From assembly GCA_903834145.1 (NCBI GenBank), contig CAILHY010000022.1, positions 114,800 through 178,799 of the forward strand: a stretch of DNA of 64,000 nucleotides, given 5' to 3'. The DNA is from an uncultured Actinomycetes bacterium (GTDB lineage: Bacteria > Actinomycetota > Actinomycetes > Nanopelagicales > Nanopelagicaceae). The position numbers and the translations under genes are program-made. The notes beneath the pieces were generated by a model. The model was not told where the DNA came from. It searched no databases and was given only the letters and a program-made list of their open reading frames with translations. Below, piece after piece: positions 56,376 to 64,000 of the stretch; position 1 is the stretch's first letter; each line of letters opens with the position of its first letter.

Positions 56376-56790
56376 AACGGTTGCGCCTACGCCCTCTCAA
56401 GGCAAAGAAATAACCACACGTGAGAAAAATTACGAGAAGTTCGGCAATCACTTTGGTCCTACTCCACGATCCTGGGGCGATGGCCAGCCACATACAGAGG
56501 GCCCCATTGATAAAACCTAAGCCCGAACTCGCCTGGCGCAAGCCCCTCTCCCCAGCAAATGCTGCGAGCAGAGGAGCCAGCAGAGCGGGCATCAAGAGGA
56601 GCAATCCGAGAAATCGAAGAGTCCAACTCAGTTCTACCGTCTGGGCCGAAGTTGGGAAACCTAAGGTTGCGACCACTGAAAACGGCCGAAGGATGATGGT
56701 GAAGGCAATCAAAAAGAGTACGAGAGCTTGAATTCTCAGCACAAGTGCCGCTCGAAAACTCAACATAGTGTCCACGCGATCCACGCACAT
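56374..56790 (-). CDS. Small integral membrane protein, unknown
   Basis: Not recognised. The 138-aa product has four hydrophobic segments (near LVLRIQALVLFLIAFTIIL, WTLRFLGLLLLMPALLAPLLA, GFINGALCMWLAI and VIAELLVIFLTCGYFFAL) and a basic RGRRRNR tail. ATG 56790 with AAGGTG upstream is chosen; ATG 56766 is an alternative. It sits inside the garA-ftsR-DUF151-merR-gcvP block, and the mycobacterial version of that block has no counterpart that I know of. Confidence 0.65.
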   Translation of the reverse strand: MCVDRVDTMLSFRAALVLRIQALVLFLIAFTIILRPFSVVATLGFPTSAQTVELSWTLRFLGLLLLMPALLAPLLAAFAGERGLRQASSGLGFINGALCMWLAIAPGSWSRTKVIAELLVIFLTCGYFFALRGRRRNR

Positions 56791-56819
56791 CGACACCTTG
56801 TGTGAATCATCGGCTTGGG

Positions 56820-57323
56820 CTAACTTACAAAATCTTCAGGATTGATTTGATCGAGGAACTCTCTAAATCTTTCCACTTCTTCATTGGACTCGGAGGAATC
56901 GCTGGCGCCTTCGGTTGAAGGAATCTCGATCCCGGCATCGTCCAAAACTTCTTCCGAGGCGAAAATAGATGATTGCGTACGAAGCGCAATCGCGATCGCA
57001 TCAGAGGGCCGGGCCGAAACTCTATATTCAGTTCCCGAGGCGCTGTGCAGAATGAGATCCGCGAAAAAGATTCCATCGCTGACCTTGGACACGATTACTT
57101 GTTCCAGGGACGTCCCAACCGTCTCTAAAAGTGTTTTGACGAGGTCATGAGTTAAAGGGCGAGGCGGTTCTACTCCCTGTTGGGCAAATGCAATTGCCGT
57201 TGCCTCTACCGCCCCAACCCAGATCGGGAGGAAACGCGAACCAGAGATCTCTTTGAGCAATACGATCGGCTGATTAGAGGGCATTTCGATTCGCACGCCC
57301 ACGACTTCCATTGGAATTAACAT
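56820..57323 (-). CDS. Bifunctional nuclease family protein (DUF151, Rv1829-like)
   Basis: DUF151 protein; plant members have nuclease activity and bacterial roles are unclear. The 167-aa product has MEVVGVRIEMPSNQPIVLLKE, FLPIWVGAVEATAIAFA, PRPLTHDLV and SARPSDAIAIALR, the family core. ATG 57323 starts 1 nt after the ftsR stop and suits coupling; ATG 57311 is possible. An upstream in-frame extension runs inside ftsR and is rejected. Confidence 0.88.
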   Translation of the reverse strand: MLIPMEVVGVRIEMPSNQPIVLLKEISGSRFLPIWVGAVEATAIAFAQQGVEPPRPLTHDLVKTLLETVGTSLEQVIVSKVSDGIFFADLILHSASGTEYRVSARPSDAIAIALRTQSSIFASEEVLDDAGIEIPSTEGASDSSESNEEVERFREFLDQINPEDFVS

Positions 57324-57324
57324 G

Positions 57325-58038
57325 TTAACGAAGTCTGTGCAAACCACCGCGCACAAGAGAGGCATGCAGGCGAACAGATAAGGATGCGATCTCTCGCTGA
57401 ACTTCCTCTGCTCGTGCCTTTGCCTCTGGACTCTTTTGTCGCACAAGCGGCGTGATCACTTGCTCGATCAATCCAATTTCACGATCTGCAGCGGATTTGA
57501 ATGAACGCAAGTGGCGAGGCTCGATACCAAAACTCGCCAATTCGGCCACGGCTCGGGCGACAGCTAATGCATCGCCATCGTAATGACGGCCCCGCGGTGC
57601 AATAAGTCCATAGGACTCAAGCTCTACGAGTTGCTCGTCCGTGATCTGGCCAGACTTCAACAGCTCATCACGAGAAAGCCTCAAGTCACTCTGCTCAGCA
57701 AAGCTAGCTGGTGCTAGTTCACCATCGATCGTGGCCAGTCTTGGAGCAGGAGTTCCTCCTGCAACTTGTGCAGGTTGAAGGCCTCGATCAAGTGCATCGA
57801 GATTCTCTTTAATCACGCGAAGCGGCAAATAGTGATCTCGTTGAGCAAGTAGCACATAACGCAAACGTTCCAAATCAGAATTCGTGAATTTACGATAGCC
57901 CGACGGAGTTCGCTGAGGTTCGATAAGACCCTCTGATTCCAAGAAGCGAATCTTCGATATTGTAATATCTGAAAAATCGGTCCGTAACTTGCTTAACACT
58001 TCACCGATGCTCAGATAGGCGCGGGCTGGAACGCTCAT
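57325..58038 (-). CDS. ftsR: FtsR, MerR-like regulator (Rv1828 type)
   Basis: MerR-like regulator; the corynebacterial homologue activates ftsZ. The 237-aa protein has SIGEVLSKLRTDFSDITISKIRFLESEGLIEPQRTPSGYRKFTNSDLERLRYVLLAQRDHYLPLRVIKENLDAL at its N-terminus and a second HTH-like domain in the C-terminal half. It overlaps garA by 4 nt (ATGA) and the order garA-ftsR-DUF151 is conserved in mycobacteria. Confidence 0.9.
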   Translation of the reverse strand: MSVPARAYLSIGEVLSKLRTDFSDITISKIRFLESEGLIEPQRTPSGYRKFTNSDLERLRYVLLAQRDHYLPLRVIKENLDALDRGLQPAQVAGGTPAPRLATIDGELAPASFAEQSDLRLSRDELLKSGQITDEQLVELESYGLIAPRGRHYDGDALAVARAVAELASFGIEPRHLRSFKSAADREIGLIEQVITPLVRQKSPEAKARAEEVQREIASLSVRLHASLVRGGLHRLR

Positions 58039-58499
58039 ATATTTCCTCCAAAGAAAAGCATGTGAAATTTACCAATTTGAATCTCATCTGCGCTGTGCAG
58101 AATCGATCTCTTAACAGAGTCATTGTTGAGATAGGTGCCGTTTAAACTGTCGAGATCTTCCAACAAAAATTCGCCTTTACCTTCAGAAATAATCTTTGCA
58201 TGATGGCGAGAGACCGTCACATCATCCAAAAAAATATCCGAATCCGAAGCTCGGCCTAAAGTTGAGTCAGTGGCCGTCAATAAGAAACGCGCTCCCCTGC
58301 TGGGTCCTCGGTGAACAATTAACATTGCATCTTCGGCGCTGAGGTGATCAAGAACTTCCCGGTCATCGGCAGAGAGAGCGCTCAAACTTTCTTGCACTCT
58401 CTCGGAGGAGTGCGTGTTCGCCACTACCGATCTCACCCCAAGGTGGAGAGTGGTGGTGAGGTCGAGCCCCTCGTGTGCGTGCTCCACATCAACCCCCAT
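58035..58499 (-). CDS. garA: GarA-like FHA-domain protein
   Basis: FHA regulator; in mycobacteria GarA binds 2-oxoglutarate dehydrogenase and glutamate dehydrogenase until phosphorylated by PknG/PknB. The FHA core (about 60-152) has GRASDSDIFLDD (82-93), SRHH (97-100) and NGTYLN (120-125). The N-terminal phospho-motif ETTS of GarA is represented only by DLTTT (13-17). It is 154 aa. GcvH and GcvP nearby link it to glycine/glutamate metabolism. Confidence 0.88.
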   Translation of the reverse strand: MGVDVEHAHEGLDLTTTLHLGVRSVVANTHSSERVQESLSALSADDREVLDHLSAEDAMLIVHRGPSRGARFLLTATDSTLGRASDSDIFLDDVTVSRHHAKIISEGKGEFLLEDLDSLNGTYLNNDSVKRSILHSADEIQIGKFHMLFFGGNI

Positions 58500-58546
58500 C
58501 CTTACTATCTACCTGAGGCTGACCCTAGAGTTTCACGCTGCCAAGG

Positions 58547-58927
58547 TCAAGCCGTGAGCTGTACGTATTCCGCCGCTGTTAGTAAATCTGTGGGCGCTTG
58601 CGCAACTTCGATTTCTGCGATCCAACCTTCTTTATAGGGATCAGAATTAAGAGTCTCGGGAGCCGATGTCAATGCAGTATTGACAGCAACAACTGTTCCA
58701 GATATCGGTGCGAAAATTTCTGACACGCTCTTTGTTGATTCCACTTCTCCGCAAACTTTGCCTGCTTCTACGACGGCGCCAACATCCGGCAACTGTACAT
58801 ACACGATGTCACCTAAAGCGCTCTGGGCGAAATCTGTAATACCCATTCGCATACGCAATGGGGCTGCCGTTGTCGCTACCCACTCGTGCTCTTTGGTGTA
58901 TTGCAAATCCTCTGGTGTGTGTGACAT
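58547..58927 (-). CDS. gcvH: Glycine cleavage system H protein
   Basis: Lipoyl carrier of glycine cleavage. The lipoylation lysine is Lys66 in GEVESTKSVSEI. The N-terminal YTKEHEW and the QSALGDIVYVQLP strand are typical. The open frame extends upstream, but ATG 58927 with AAAGGG 8 nt before gives the normal 126-aa protein. A promoter with TTGTCA near 58995 is possible. Confidence 0.95.
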   Translation of the reverse strand: MSHTPEDLQYTKEHEWVATTAAPLRMRMGITDFAQSALGDIVYVQLPDVGAVVEAGKVCGEVESTKSVSEIFAPISGTVVAVNTALTSAPETLNSDPYKEGWIAEIEVAQAPTDLLTAAEYVQLTA

Positions 58928-58988
58928 GGAATGGCCCTTTCGACGCAATGAGAAACTGATGATTGAATAATGTTTATCTACCGAAATA

Positions 58989-59549
58989 CTACTTTGACAA
59001 CCGTAAATTGCGCCATCCTGTTCGCAAATAGTCCGCGCCAGTAGCGACATAGAGTGCTACACCCCACAATGCGAAGGACCATCCAAGCACGAACGAAACC
59101 GTTCCCCACATTGAGCGGGAAAGCCCCAACAAAAGAAAAGGAAAGGCGTAGAGCAAATTAAAAGTGGCGGCTTTGCCCATATAGGTAACCGTGAAAGGAG
59201 CGATACCTACACGAGCCATTGCAAGTGTCATGACTCCCAGAATCACATCGCGTCCAAAGAGAATGATGACCATCCATAATGGAACAACATGACGAAGCAG
59301 AAGAACAATCAAAGTTGCAGCGATATAAAGGCGATCAATCGCGGGATCCATTAATTCGCCCAATCGAGATTCTTGGCCCCACGCCCTGGCTAGTTTCCCA
59401 TCGAAGTAATCAGTAGCTCCCCCAACAATAAGAACGCAGACAGCAGCAATATCTGCATGGGGATAGAGGGCGAGATAGATGAAGAGCGGAATTCCAAGTC
59501 CACGCAACGCTGTGAGTGCGTTAGGTATTGTAAGTATTCGCGAATTCAT
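58989..59549 (-). CDS. CDP-alcohol phosphatidyltransferase (PgsA2-like)
   Basis: Membrane enzyme making a phospholipid from CDP-diacylglycerol. The exact family signature DxxDGxxARx8GxxxDxxxD is present from Asp47 to Asp72. Five or six membrane segments fill the 186 aa. Position next to gcvH and garA matches mycobacterial pgsA2; the head group (glycerol phosphate or other) is not certain. It starts 6 nt after cmk-der. Confidence 0.85.
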   Translation of the reverse strand: MNSRILTIPNALTALRGLGIPLFIYLALYPHADIAAVCVLIVGGATDYFDGKLARAWGQESRLGELMDPAIDRLYIAATLIVLLLRHVVPLWMVIILFGRDVILGVMTLAMARVGIAPFTVTYMGKAATFNLLYAFPFLLLGLSRSMWGTVSFVLGWSFALWGVALYVATGADYLRTGWRNLRLSK

Positions 59550-59555
59550 GGGAAC

Positions 59556-61526
59556 TTAATCTCTTTCGCGCACTCGCACAGCTACCTGGACCGGTGTCCC
59601 CGGAAAACCAAATTCTTCTCTAAGGCGACGTTCAATAAAACGTCGGTAGGACGCTTCCAGAAAGCCCGTTGTGAAGATAACAAAACGAGGGGGAGAAATT
59701 CCTGCCTGAGTGGCATATAAAATCTTCGGTTGTTTGCCACCTCGAACCGGTGGCGGGGTGGCGGCAATCATCGTTCCCAGGAAGGAGTTCAAACGACTTG
59801 TAGGTACTCGACGCTCCCAGCTACCTAGCGCAGTTCGCAACGCCGGAGCTAAGCGGTCTCGGTGCCAACCGGTTTTCGCAGCAAGATTTACTCTTTGCGC
59901 CCATTCAACCTGATCCAAGTGACGATCAATCTCTCGATCCAACGCAATCTGTCGATCCTCATCCACTAAATCCCATTTATTCATGACAATTATCAAAGCT
60001 TTGCCAGCCTCTTCAGCCATCGTGATAATTCGAAGATCTTGCTCAGAGATCGGAAGTGATGCATCCAGAACAACCACAGCAACTTCTGCTCGTTCAAGCG
60101 CCATCTGCGTTCGAAGTGTCGCGTAATAATCTGTACCACTAGCTTGATTTGCTCGTTTACGAATTCCTGCCGTGTCGATAAATCTCCAGATCGACCCACC
60201 GAGTTCAATAAGTTCATCCACCGGATCGCGCGTTGTCCCCGGTACATCATCAACGAGGGAACGATTCTGGCCGGCCAAAATATTAAGCAAGCTAGATTTT
60301 CCTACGTTAGGTCGACCAATCAAAGCAACACGTCGATATCCATCATGGATCTGTGCTCCCCCGACTTCTGGAAGCACCTTCGTAACCCGATCCAGGAGAT
60401 CTCCACTTCCTCGACCGTGCAGAGCCGATACAAAGTTAGGCTCGCCTAGTCCTAGATTCCACAACGTGTGCGCAAGTGCTTCTTCGCGATCGCCGTCAAC
60501 CTTATTGGCGACCAAAATAATGTGTTTCTTCATCTTGCGAAGTTCTTGAACAAGAACATCATCTTCATCCAAGGCACCTACTTGTGCGTCGACAACAAAA
60601 AGCAGAACGTCAGCTTCTTGCATTGCAAGTTCTGCGCTGGCACTTACCCCGACAGAGATGCCATCGGGCTTTGATTCCCATCCCCCTGTGTCCATGACCA
60701 TGAAATCTCGGCCATTCCATTCACATTCATAGGTGACTCGATCTCGCGTTACTCCGGGAGTATCTTCAACAATAGCTTCACGTTTACCAATAAATCGATT
60801 AATGAGCGTGGATTTTCCTACGTTAGGTCGTCCCAAAATGGCAACGATGGGCATGCCCAGCAGCCGACGTTGTTTAAGAATTTCCCAGATACGTTCAACA
60901 GTTTCCTCGAGGTTAAGCTCCGTCGAATTAATCTCTATCGCATCAGCTGCCATGGCAAGGGGTGATGCCTTGCGCGTGGAATCGAGGAGATCTCGCTGCG
61001 CTAACGAGTCTCCCACCTGATCCGCAGCAGAATTTCCAGCGCTATCCAAAAGCTCTCTCTCGCGGCGCTCAGCGCGGGCGGCAAGATCGGCTGTGAGATA
61101 TACCTTCAACGCCGCATCTGGAACGACCACGGTCCCTATATCCCGGCCTTCAACCACAATCCCCCTCATCGCTGCAGCGATGATCTTGTGTTGCAGCGTG
61201 AGCAAAGCCGTTCGGACTTGTGGGAATGCGCTAATTTCGCTGACTCTTGCAGTTACTGCATCGCCACGGATTTCATCGGTAATCTCTCGATCGCCCGCAA
61301 AAAGTTTAGGATCGGTGGGGTCACTATTGAAGCGAAGTGGTGATTTCTTCATTGCCGCCACGATCTCCATCGGGTCACTGAGTCCATCACGGATGGCCAA
61401 CCACGTTAACCCGCGATAGAGAGCGCCAGTGTCGAGGTAATTCCAACCGGCTCGACTTGCGATTACTTTAGAGGTGCTTGATTTTCCGGCTCCACTCGGG
61501 CCATCTATTGCTACAACGATGCCCAT
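59556..61526 (-). CDS. cmk-der: Cytidylate kinase fused to ribosome-assembly GTPase Der
   Basis: Two enzymes in one 656-aa chain. Residues 1-220 are CMP kinase (P-loop [22 protein letters not shown]). Residues about 228-656 are Der/EngA with two GTPase domains (GRPNVGKST near 232, GRPNVGKSS near 407) and a C-terminal KH-like domain ending [12 protein letters not shown]. Such fusions are known in some actinobacteria. An internal ATG at 60854 could start Der alone. The -10 lies 7 nt before ATG 61526. Confidence 0.95.
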   Translation of the reverse strand: MGIVVAIDGPSGAGKSSTSKVIASRAGWNYLDTGALYRGLTWLAIRDGLSDPMEIVAAMKKSPLRFNSDPTDPKLFAGDREITDEIRGDAVTARVSEISAFPQVRTALLTLQHKIIAAAMRGIVVEGRDIGTVVVPDAALKVYLTADLAARAERRERELLDSAGNSAADQVGDSLAQRDLLDSTRKASPLAMAADAIEINSTELNLEETVERIWEILKQRRLLGMPIVAILGRPNVGKSTLINRFIGKREAIVEDTPGVTRDRVTYECEWNGRDFMVMDTGGWESKPDGISVGVSASAELAMQEADVLLFVVDAQVGALDEDDVLVQELRKMKKHIILVANKVDGDREEALAHTLWNLGLGEPNFVSALHGRGSGDLLDRVTKVLPEVGGAQIHDGYRRVALIGRPNVGKSSLLNILAGQNRSLVDDVPGTTRDPVDELIELGGSIWRFIDTAGIRKRANQASGTDYYATLRTQMALERAEVAVVVLDASLPISEQDLRIITMAEEAGKALIIVMNKWDLVDEDRQIALDREIDRHLDQVEWAQRVNLAAKTGWHRDRLAPALRTALGSWERRVPTSRLNSFLGTMIAATPPPVRGGKQPKILYATQAGISPPRFVIFTTGFLEASYRRFIERRLREEFGFPGTPVQVAVRVRERD

Positions 61527-61533
61527 GCTGCGA

Positions 61534-61539
61534 AGTCTA
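61534..61539 (-). promoter_or_regulatory. -10 element for leaderless cmk-der mRNA
   Basis: TAGACT on the minus strand ends 7 nt before ATG 61526, within the 45-nt gap after tyrA. Confidence 0.55.
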
Positions 61540-61571
61540 GTCGTGTATGGAGAGTTACTCAGACAGGTCTT

Positions 61572-62648
61572 TTATTGCCCCTGCCGTGGTGCATGGACGT
61601 TCCAGCCGGAGGCTAGTAAATGTTGTGAGAGCAACTCCGCATCTTTCTTGGAGAGCGCCAAAGTAATAAGTCCCGTGAATTGCCCAGGAGAATGTTCAAT
61701 GGTGAGATCTTCTACGTTGACCAAAATTTTCGCACATTCATTAAAGAGTGAGGCCAATTGACCCGCCTGATCTTCAATAACTATGGGTAAGTAGGTGTAC
61801 TCGCGAGATTTGCCACCATGCTTGCCGGGGATCATTGATCGCCCATGCCTGCCATCCTTGAGGAGAGTCTCGGTCACGCCCGGTTGATCCAATCCTGCAA
61901 TGAGGGCATCCAAATCCCCTCGAAGCCCGACCAGAAGAGGGCGAAGTTGTTCGCGATTTTCAAAAATGATGCCCGTCCACAAATGTGGATCAGAGGCAGC
62001 AATCCGAGTGGTGTCGCGTAAACCCTGTCCAGATAGTGCCAACCATGTCTCGGGCCCGCCAGAGAGTTGCTTGGCAAGCAGGGAGGAGGTCAGTTGAGGA
62101 AGATGAGATATGAGAGCAACAGCGCGATCATGTTCAGGCGCTGACATCATTATCGGTATCGCCCCGAGAGAGCGAACCAGATCTTCCACATACGAAAGCA
62201 CATCTTGCTGGGTGGTACTCGTTGGAGAAAGCACCCAGGGACGACCTAAAAAGAGGTCAGAACGGGCCCCATGAGGGCCGCCATTTTCTCGTCCTGCCAT
62301 GGGGTGAGTCCCACAAAAAAGCGGGGCAAGGTCGGTAATCATCTCTACCTCAAGAATAGATTCAGTCTTAGTACTAGCTAGATCTATAAAGATGGCTTGT
62401 GGGTTAAGACGAAACTCCTCGCGAATGATCTCTCGAAAAGCTGCTGAAGGGGTAGCAATCACCACTAATTCCGGGGAGAGTTCTGATTGACTCGACGACG
62501 TAAAACCTACGAGATCTCGAGCAAGGGCCAAATGAGTGGGATTGAGATCAGAAAAATCAACCACCACGCCTTGGCTTTTGAGCGCTAAACCTAACGATGT
62601 TCCCAGTAACCCTGCCCCGACAATGCGTACTTTCTTCAATGAATTCAC
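61572..62648 (-). CDS. tyrA: Prephenate dehydrogenase with C-terminal ACT domain
   Basis: NAD-dependent step to tyrosine. The Rossmann motif GAGLLG is at 11-16; GTHPMAGRE (about 113-121) is catalytic-region sequence. The ACT regulatory domain occupies roughly the last 80 residues (YLPIVIEDQAGQLASLFNECAKILVNVEDL). It is 358 aa. It overlaps the chorismate mutase gene by 4 nt, so the two consecutive steps are coupled. Confidence 0.93.
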   Translation of the reverse strand: MNSLKKVRIVGAGLLGTSLGLALKSQGVVVDFSDLNPTHLALARDLVGFTSSSQSELSPELVVIATPSAAFREIIREEFRLNPQAIFIDLASTKTESILEVEMITDLAPLFCGTHPMAGRENGGPHGARSDLFLGRPWVLSPTSTTQQDVLSYVEDLVRSLGAIPIMMSAPEHDRAVALISHLPQLTSSLLAKQLSGGPETWLALSGQGLRDTTRIAASDPHLWTGIIFENREQLRPLLVGLRGDLDALIAGLDQPGVTETLLKDGRHGRSMIPGKHGGKSREYTYLPIVIEDQAGQLASLFNECAKILVNVEDLTIEHSPGQFTGLITLALSKKDAELLSQHLLASGWNVHAPRQGQ

Positions 62649-63007
62649 TGGGCGAGATCTTTGCGAAGAGCTTGAGCTCCTTTGAGGTAGACATGGGTGA
62701 TTTCACCGGCACTTTTATCAGTTTCGCAGTGCAACATGACTCGAATTACTCGTGGCAGCGCCCCAGCTACATTGATCTCAGATGCGCACAATAACGCCAC
62801 TGAACCAAACCCGATATCGCGCGCTCCCACTGCAGGAAAATCAGAGATCAGATCCGGAGTGGCGGTAAGAATCACCGAGATCACGTCAGGGATCGAGAGG
62901 GCGTTAGATCTGAGTACTTCCTGGAGAAGCTCTACCACTCCACTTCGGATTGCCGAAACGGAGTCTTCTTCAATTTGGATAGCGCCTCGAATTGCACGTG
63001 TGGACAT
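62645..63007 (-). CDS. aroH: Chorismate mutase, AroH class
   Basis: Converts chorismate to prephenate, the TyrA substrate. The 120-aa protein is the trimeric AroH type, with RAIRGAIQIEED, DVISVILTATPDL and RVIRVMLHCET. ATG 63007 is fixed by a -10 6 nt upstream; the open frame continues upstream to 63025 but that would place the start in the promoter. Confidence 0.92.
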   Translation of the reverse strand: MSTRAIRGAIQIEEDSVSAIRSGVVELLQEVLRSNALSIPDVISVILTATPDLISDFPAVGARDIGFGSVALLCASEINVAGALPRVIRVMLHCETDKSAGEITHVYLKGAQALRKDLAQ

Positions 63008-63013
63008 GAGGCA

Positions 63014-63019
63014 AGAATA
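63014..63019 (-). promoter_or_regulatory. -10 element for leaderless aroH-tyrA mRNA
   Basis: TATTCT on the minus strand ends 6 nt before ATG 63007. Confidence 0.65.
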
Positions 63020-63025
63020 CTCCAC

Positions 63026-63293
63026 CCTGTCTCAATCGTGGGGGAATTAATAAAGATTTATAGACTTATATCTATACAAATTAACGAATAAAACCTGTTC
63101 TCTATTTATCAAGAACTGCAGGATCACATTGGAAATCATGACTATCACCAGTACCGACATGTCGACTAATGATCCATGTATTTGCGCGTAAAGCTGTCCC
63201 ATTTTTGTCGACATATAGTTTCTTTTCGAACTCAATAATGTCGATAAATAGTTAAAGCATTCTTTAGGACTTCAGGAGAAAATCGATAAGTTG
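63026..63293. other. A/T-rich intergenic region between rluB and aroH
   Basis: The longest gene-free stretch apart from the riboswitch. It is clearly richer in A+T than the flanks. It holds an inverted repeat (TATAGA 63059-63064 with TCTATA 63071-63076) and three TGTCGA copies near 63160, 63206 and 63240. A 62-codon TTG-started frame on the minus strand has one hydrophobic stretch but no Shine-Dalgarno. It could be a decayed gene, a small RNA or unused space; nothing decisive is visible. Confidence 0.6.
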
Positions 63294-64000
63294 TTAAAGA
63301 TCTAAAGCCTTACGGAGATTAGTTAACTCTACCTCGTTCAGATCCCGCCATCTTCCTTCAAGGACGTCTCCCAACAAAATAGGTCCAAATCGAGTTCGGA
63401 TCAATCGTAGGACGTCAACACCAACAGCTTCCATCAACCGGCGAATAATGTGGTACCTGCCTTCATGAATCGTGACTTCTATCCAAGTAGGAGAAAGCTC
63501 CTTAAAATCCAAAACACGACCTAGTCCATCTTCGAGTTCAATTCCCTTTTTTAAGTTCTTTTCTGCATCTCGAGGCAGTGTTCCGGCGTATTCAATAAGG
63601 TACGTCTTTTCCAAACCGTAAGAAGGGTGAGTGGCGCGAAAAGTCATGTCACCATCATTACTGAGCAATATGAGCCCTTCACTGTCTTTATCCAGGCGCC
63701 CAACATGAAAGAGTCTCTCAGTTCGAAGTGAGATAAAATCAGAAAGAGAAGGACGGCCTTCAGGGTCATACATGGTAGACACAACGCCTCTAGGTTTATG
63801 AAGTGCAAGGTAAGTCTTAGTCAAACTTGGCTTAATTGTCTCACCATCAACCATTACGAGAGCTGTTTCTGGATCAAATTTCGAACCCATTTCTCGAACG
63901 ACGTCTCCATTCACGCTGACTCTTCCTTCGTGAATGAGCTCATCCGCGCCTCGACGGCTAGTAATTCCTGCGTCGGCGATGATCTTATTTAAGCGTGTGA
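63294..64000 (-). CDS. rluB: Pseudouridine synthase RluB/RsuA family (5' end outside window)
   Basis: Modifies uridine in rRNA. The frame runs in from the right edge; 234 residues are visible. The S4 RNA-binding domain starts at the edge (LNKIIADAGITSRRGADELI), and the catalytic Asp is in GRLDKDSEGLILLSNDGD. The later GRYHIIRRLMEAVGVDVLRLIRT segment is typical. The GTG at 63914 is internal. In mycobacteria this gene lies between scpB and cmk. Confidence 0.92.
   Translation of the reverse strand, partial: TRLNKIIADAGITSRRGADELIHEGRVSVNGDVVREMGSKFDPETALVMVDGETIKPSLTKTYLALHKPRGVVSTMYDPEGRPSLSDFISLRTERLFHVGRLDKDSEGLILLSNDGDMTFRATHPSYGLEKTYLIEYAGTLPRDAEKNLKKGIELEDGLGRVLDFKELSPTWIEVTIHEGRYHIIRRLMEAVGVDVLRLIRTRFGPILLGDVLEGRWRDLNEVELTNLRKALDL

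Noticed and set aside
63047..63235. Possible 62-aa membrane peptide in the A/T-rich gap
   Set aside because: TTG start, no Shine-Dalgarno, low-complexity A/T-rich sequence; long open frames are expected by chance there.

Overview
The window is a gene-dense piece of an actinobacterial chromosome with visibly moderate-to-low GC (below 50%), almost no intergenic DNA and no mobile elements. Actinobacterial markers include mycothiol ligase (mshC), the mIHF nucleoid protein, the PafBC pair, GarA/FtsR, the HelY-type helicase, the DUF3090/SCO1664 block and an FMN-riboswitch PnuX/RibM transporter. Tight packing, short proteins and moderate GC together suggest a genome-streamlined freshwater actinobacterium of the acI type (Nanopelagicales, e.g. 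Planktophila/Nanopelagicus). That placement is inference from gene content and style, not from a 16S gene.

Layout. 1-9742: a nine-gene UMP operon pyrR-pyrB-pyrC-carA-carB-pyrK-pyrD-pyrF (carA and carB are the two carbamoyl-phosphate synthase subunits; pyrE is not here), with a PyrR-binding-loop sequence at the extreme left edge. 9770-18830: housekeeping run mIHF-gmk (fused), rpoZ, coaBC, metK, priA, def, fmt, rsmB, rpe. 18837-19722: an FMN riboswitch and a riboflavin transporter where riboflavin-synthesis genes often lie in relatives. 19751-22903: hisE-hisG, serB (opposite strand) and a lone ABC ATPase. 22968-31203: purine permease with a structured leader, YczE-like protein, uppP, DUF554, alcohol dehydrogenase, thymidine kinase, OafA-type acyltransferase, apt, tRNA-Leu. 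31297-41908: M20 peptidase, aldo/keto reductase, the phosphatase/DUF3090/SCO1664/mshC block, PAC2 protein, B12-dependent metH, HAD hydrolase. 41905-52886: RecB-like nuclease, trmI, pafB-pafC, then a long co-directional run tatA-tatC-lipid kinase-helY-exonuclease-lnt-ppm. 52889-64000 (all minus strand): rluB (cut by the edge), aroH-tyrA, cmk-der fusion, pgsA-like gene, gcvH, garA, ftsR, DUF151 nuclease, small membrane protein, merR, gcvP.

Regulation. At least sixteen genes have a TAnnnT (-10-like) hexamer ending 6-7 nt before an ATG or GTG, the arrangement expected for leaderless mRNAs; this also fixes several start codons. Genes inside operons use ATGA/GTGA overlaps or short Shine-Dalgarno-led gaps. 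Convergent pairs mostly touch or overlap; only one strong terminator hairpin (22912-22950) is visible.

Most notable: fusion of the nucleoid protein mIHF to guanylate kinase; loss of the Pup-proteasome genes between trmI and pafB, leaving a 20-nt gene overlap; an FMN riboswitch whose P1 strand and Shine-Dalgarno carry the same hexamer and compete for one anti-sequence; a structured purine-permease leader with competing helices and no recognised riboswitch core; and a leaderless nine-codon mini-ORF coupled to a phosphatase gene.
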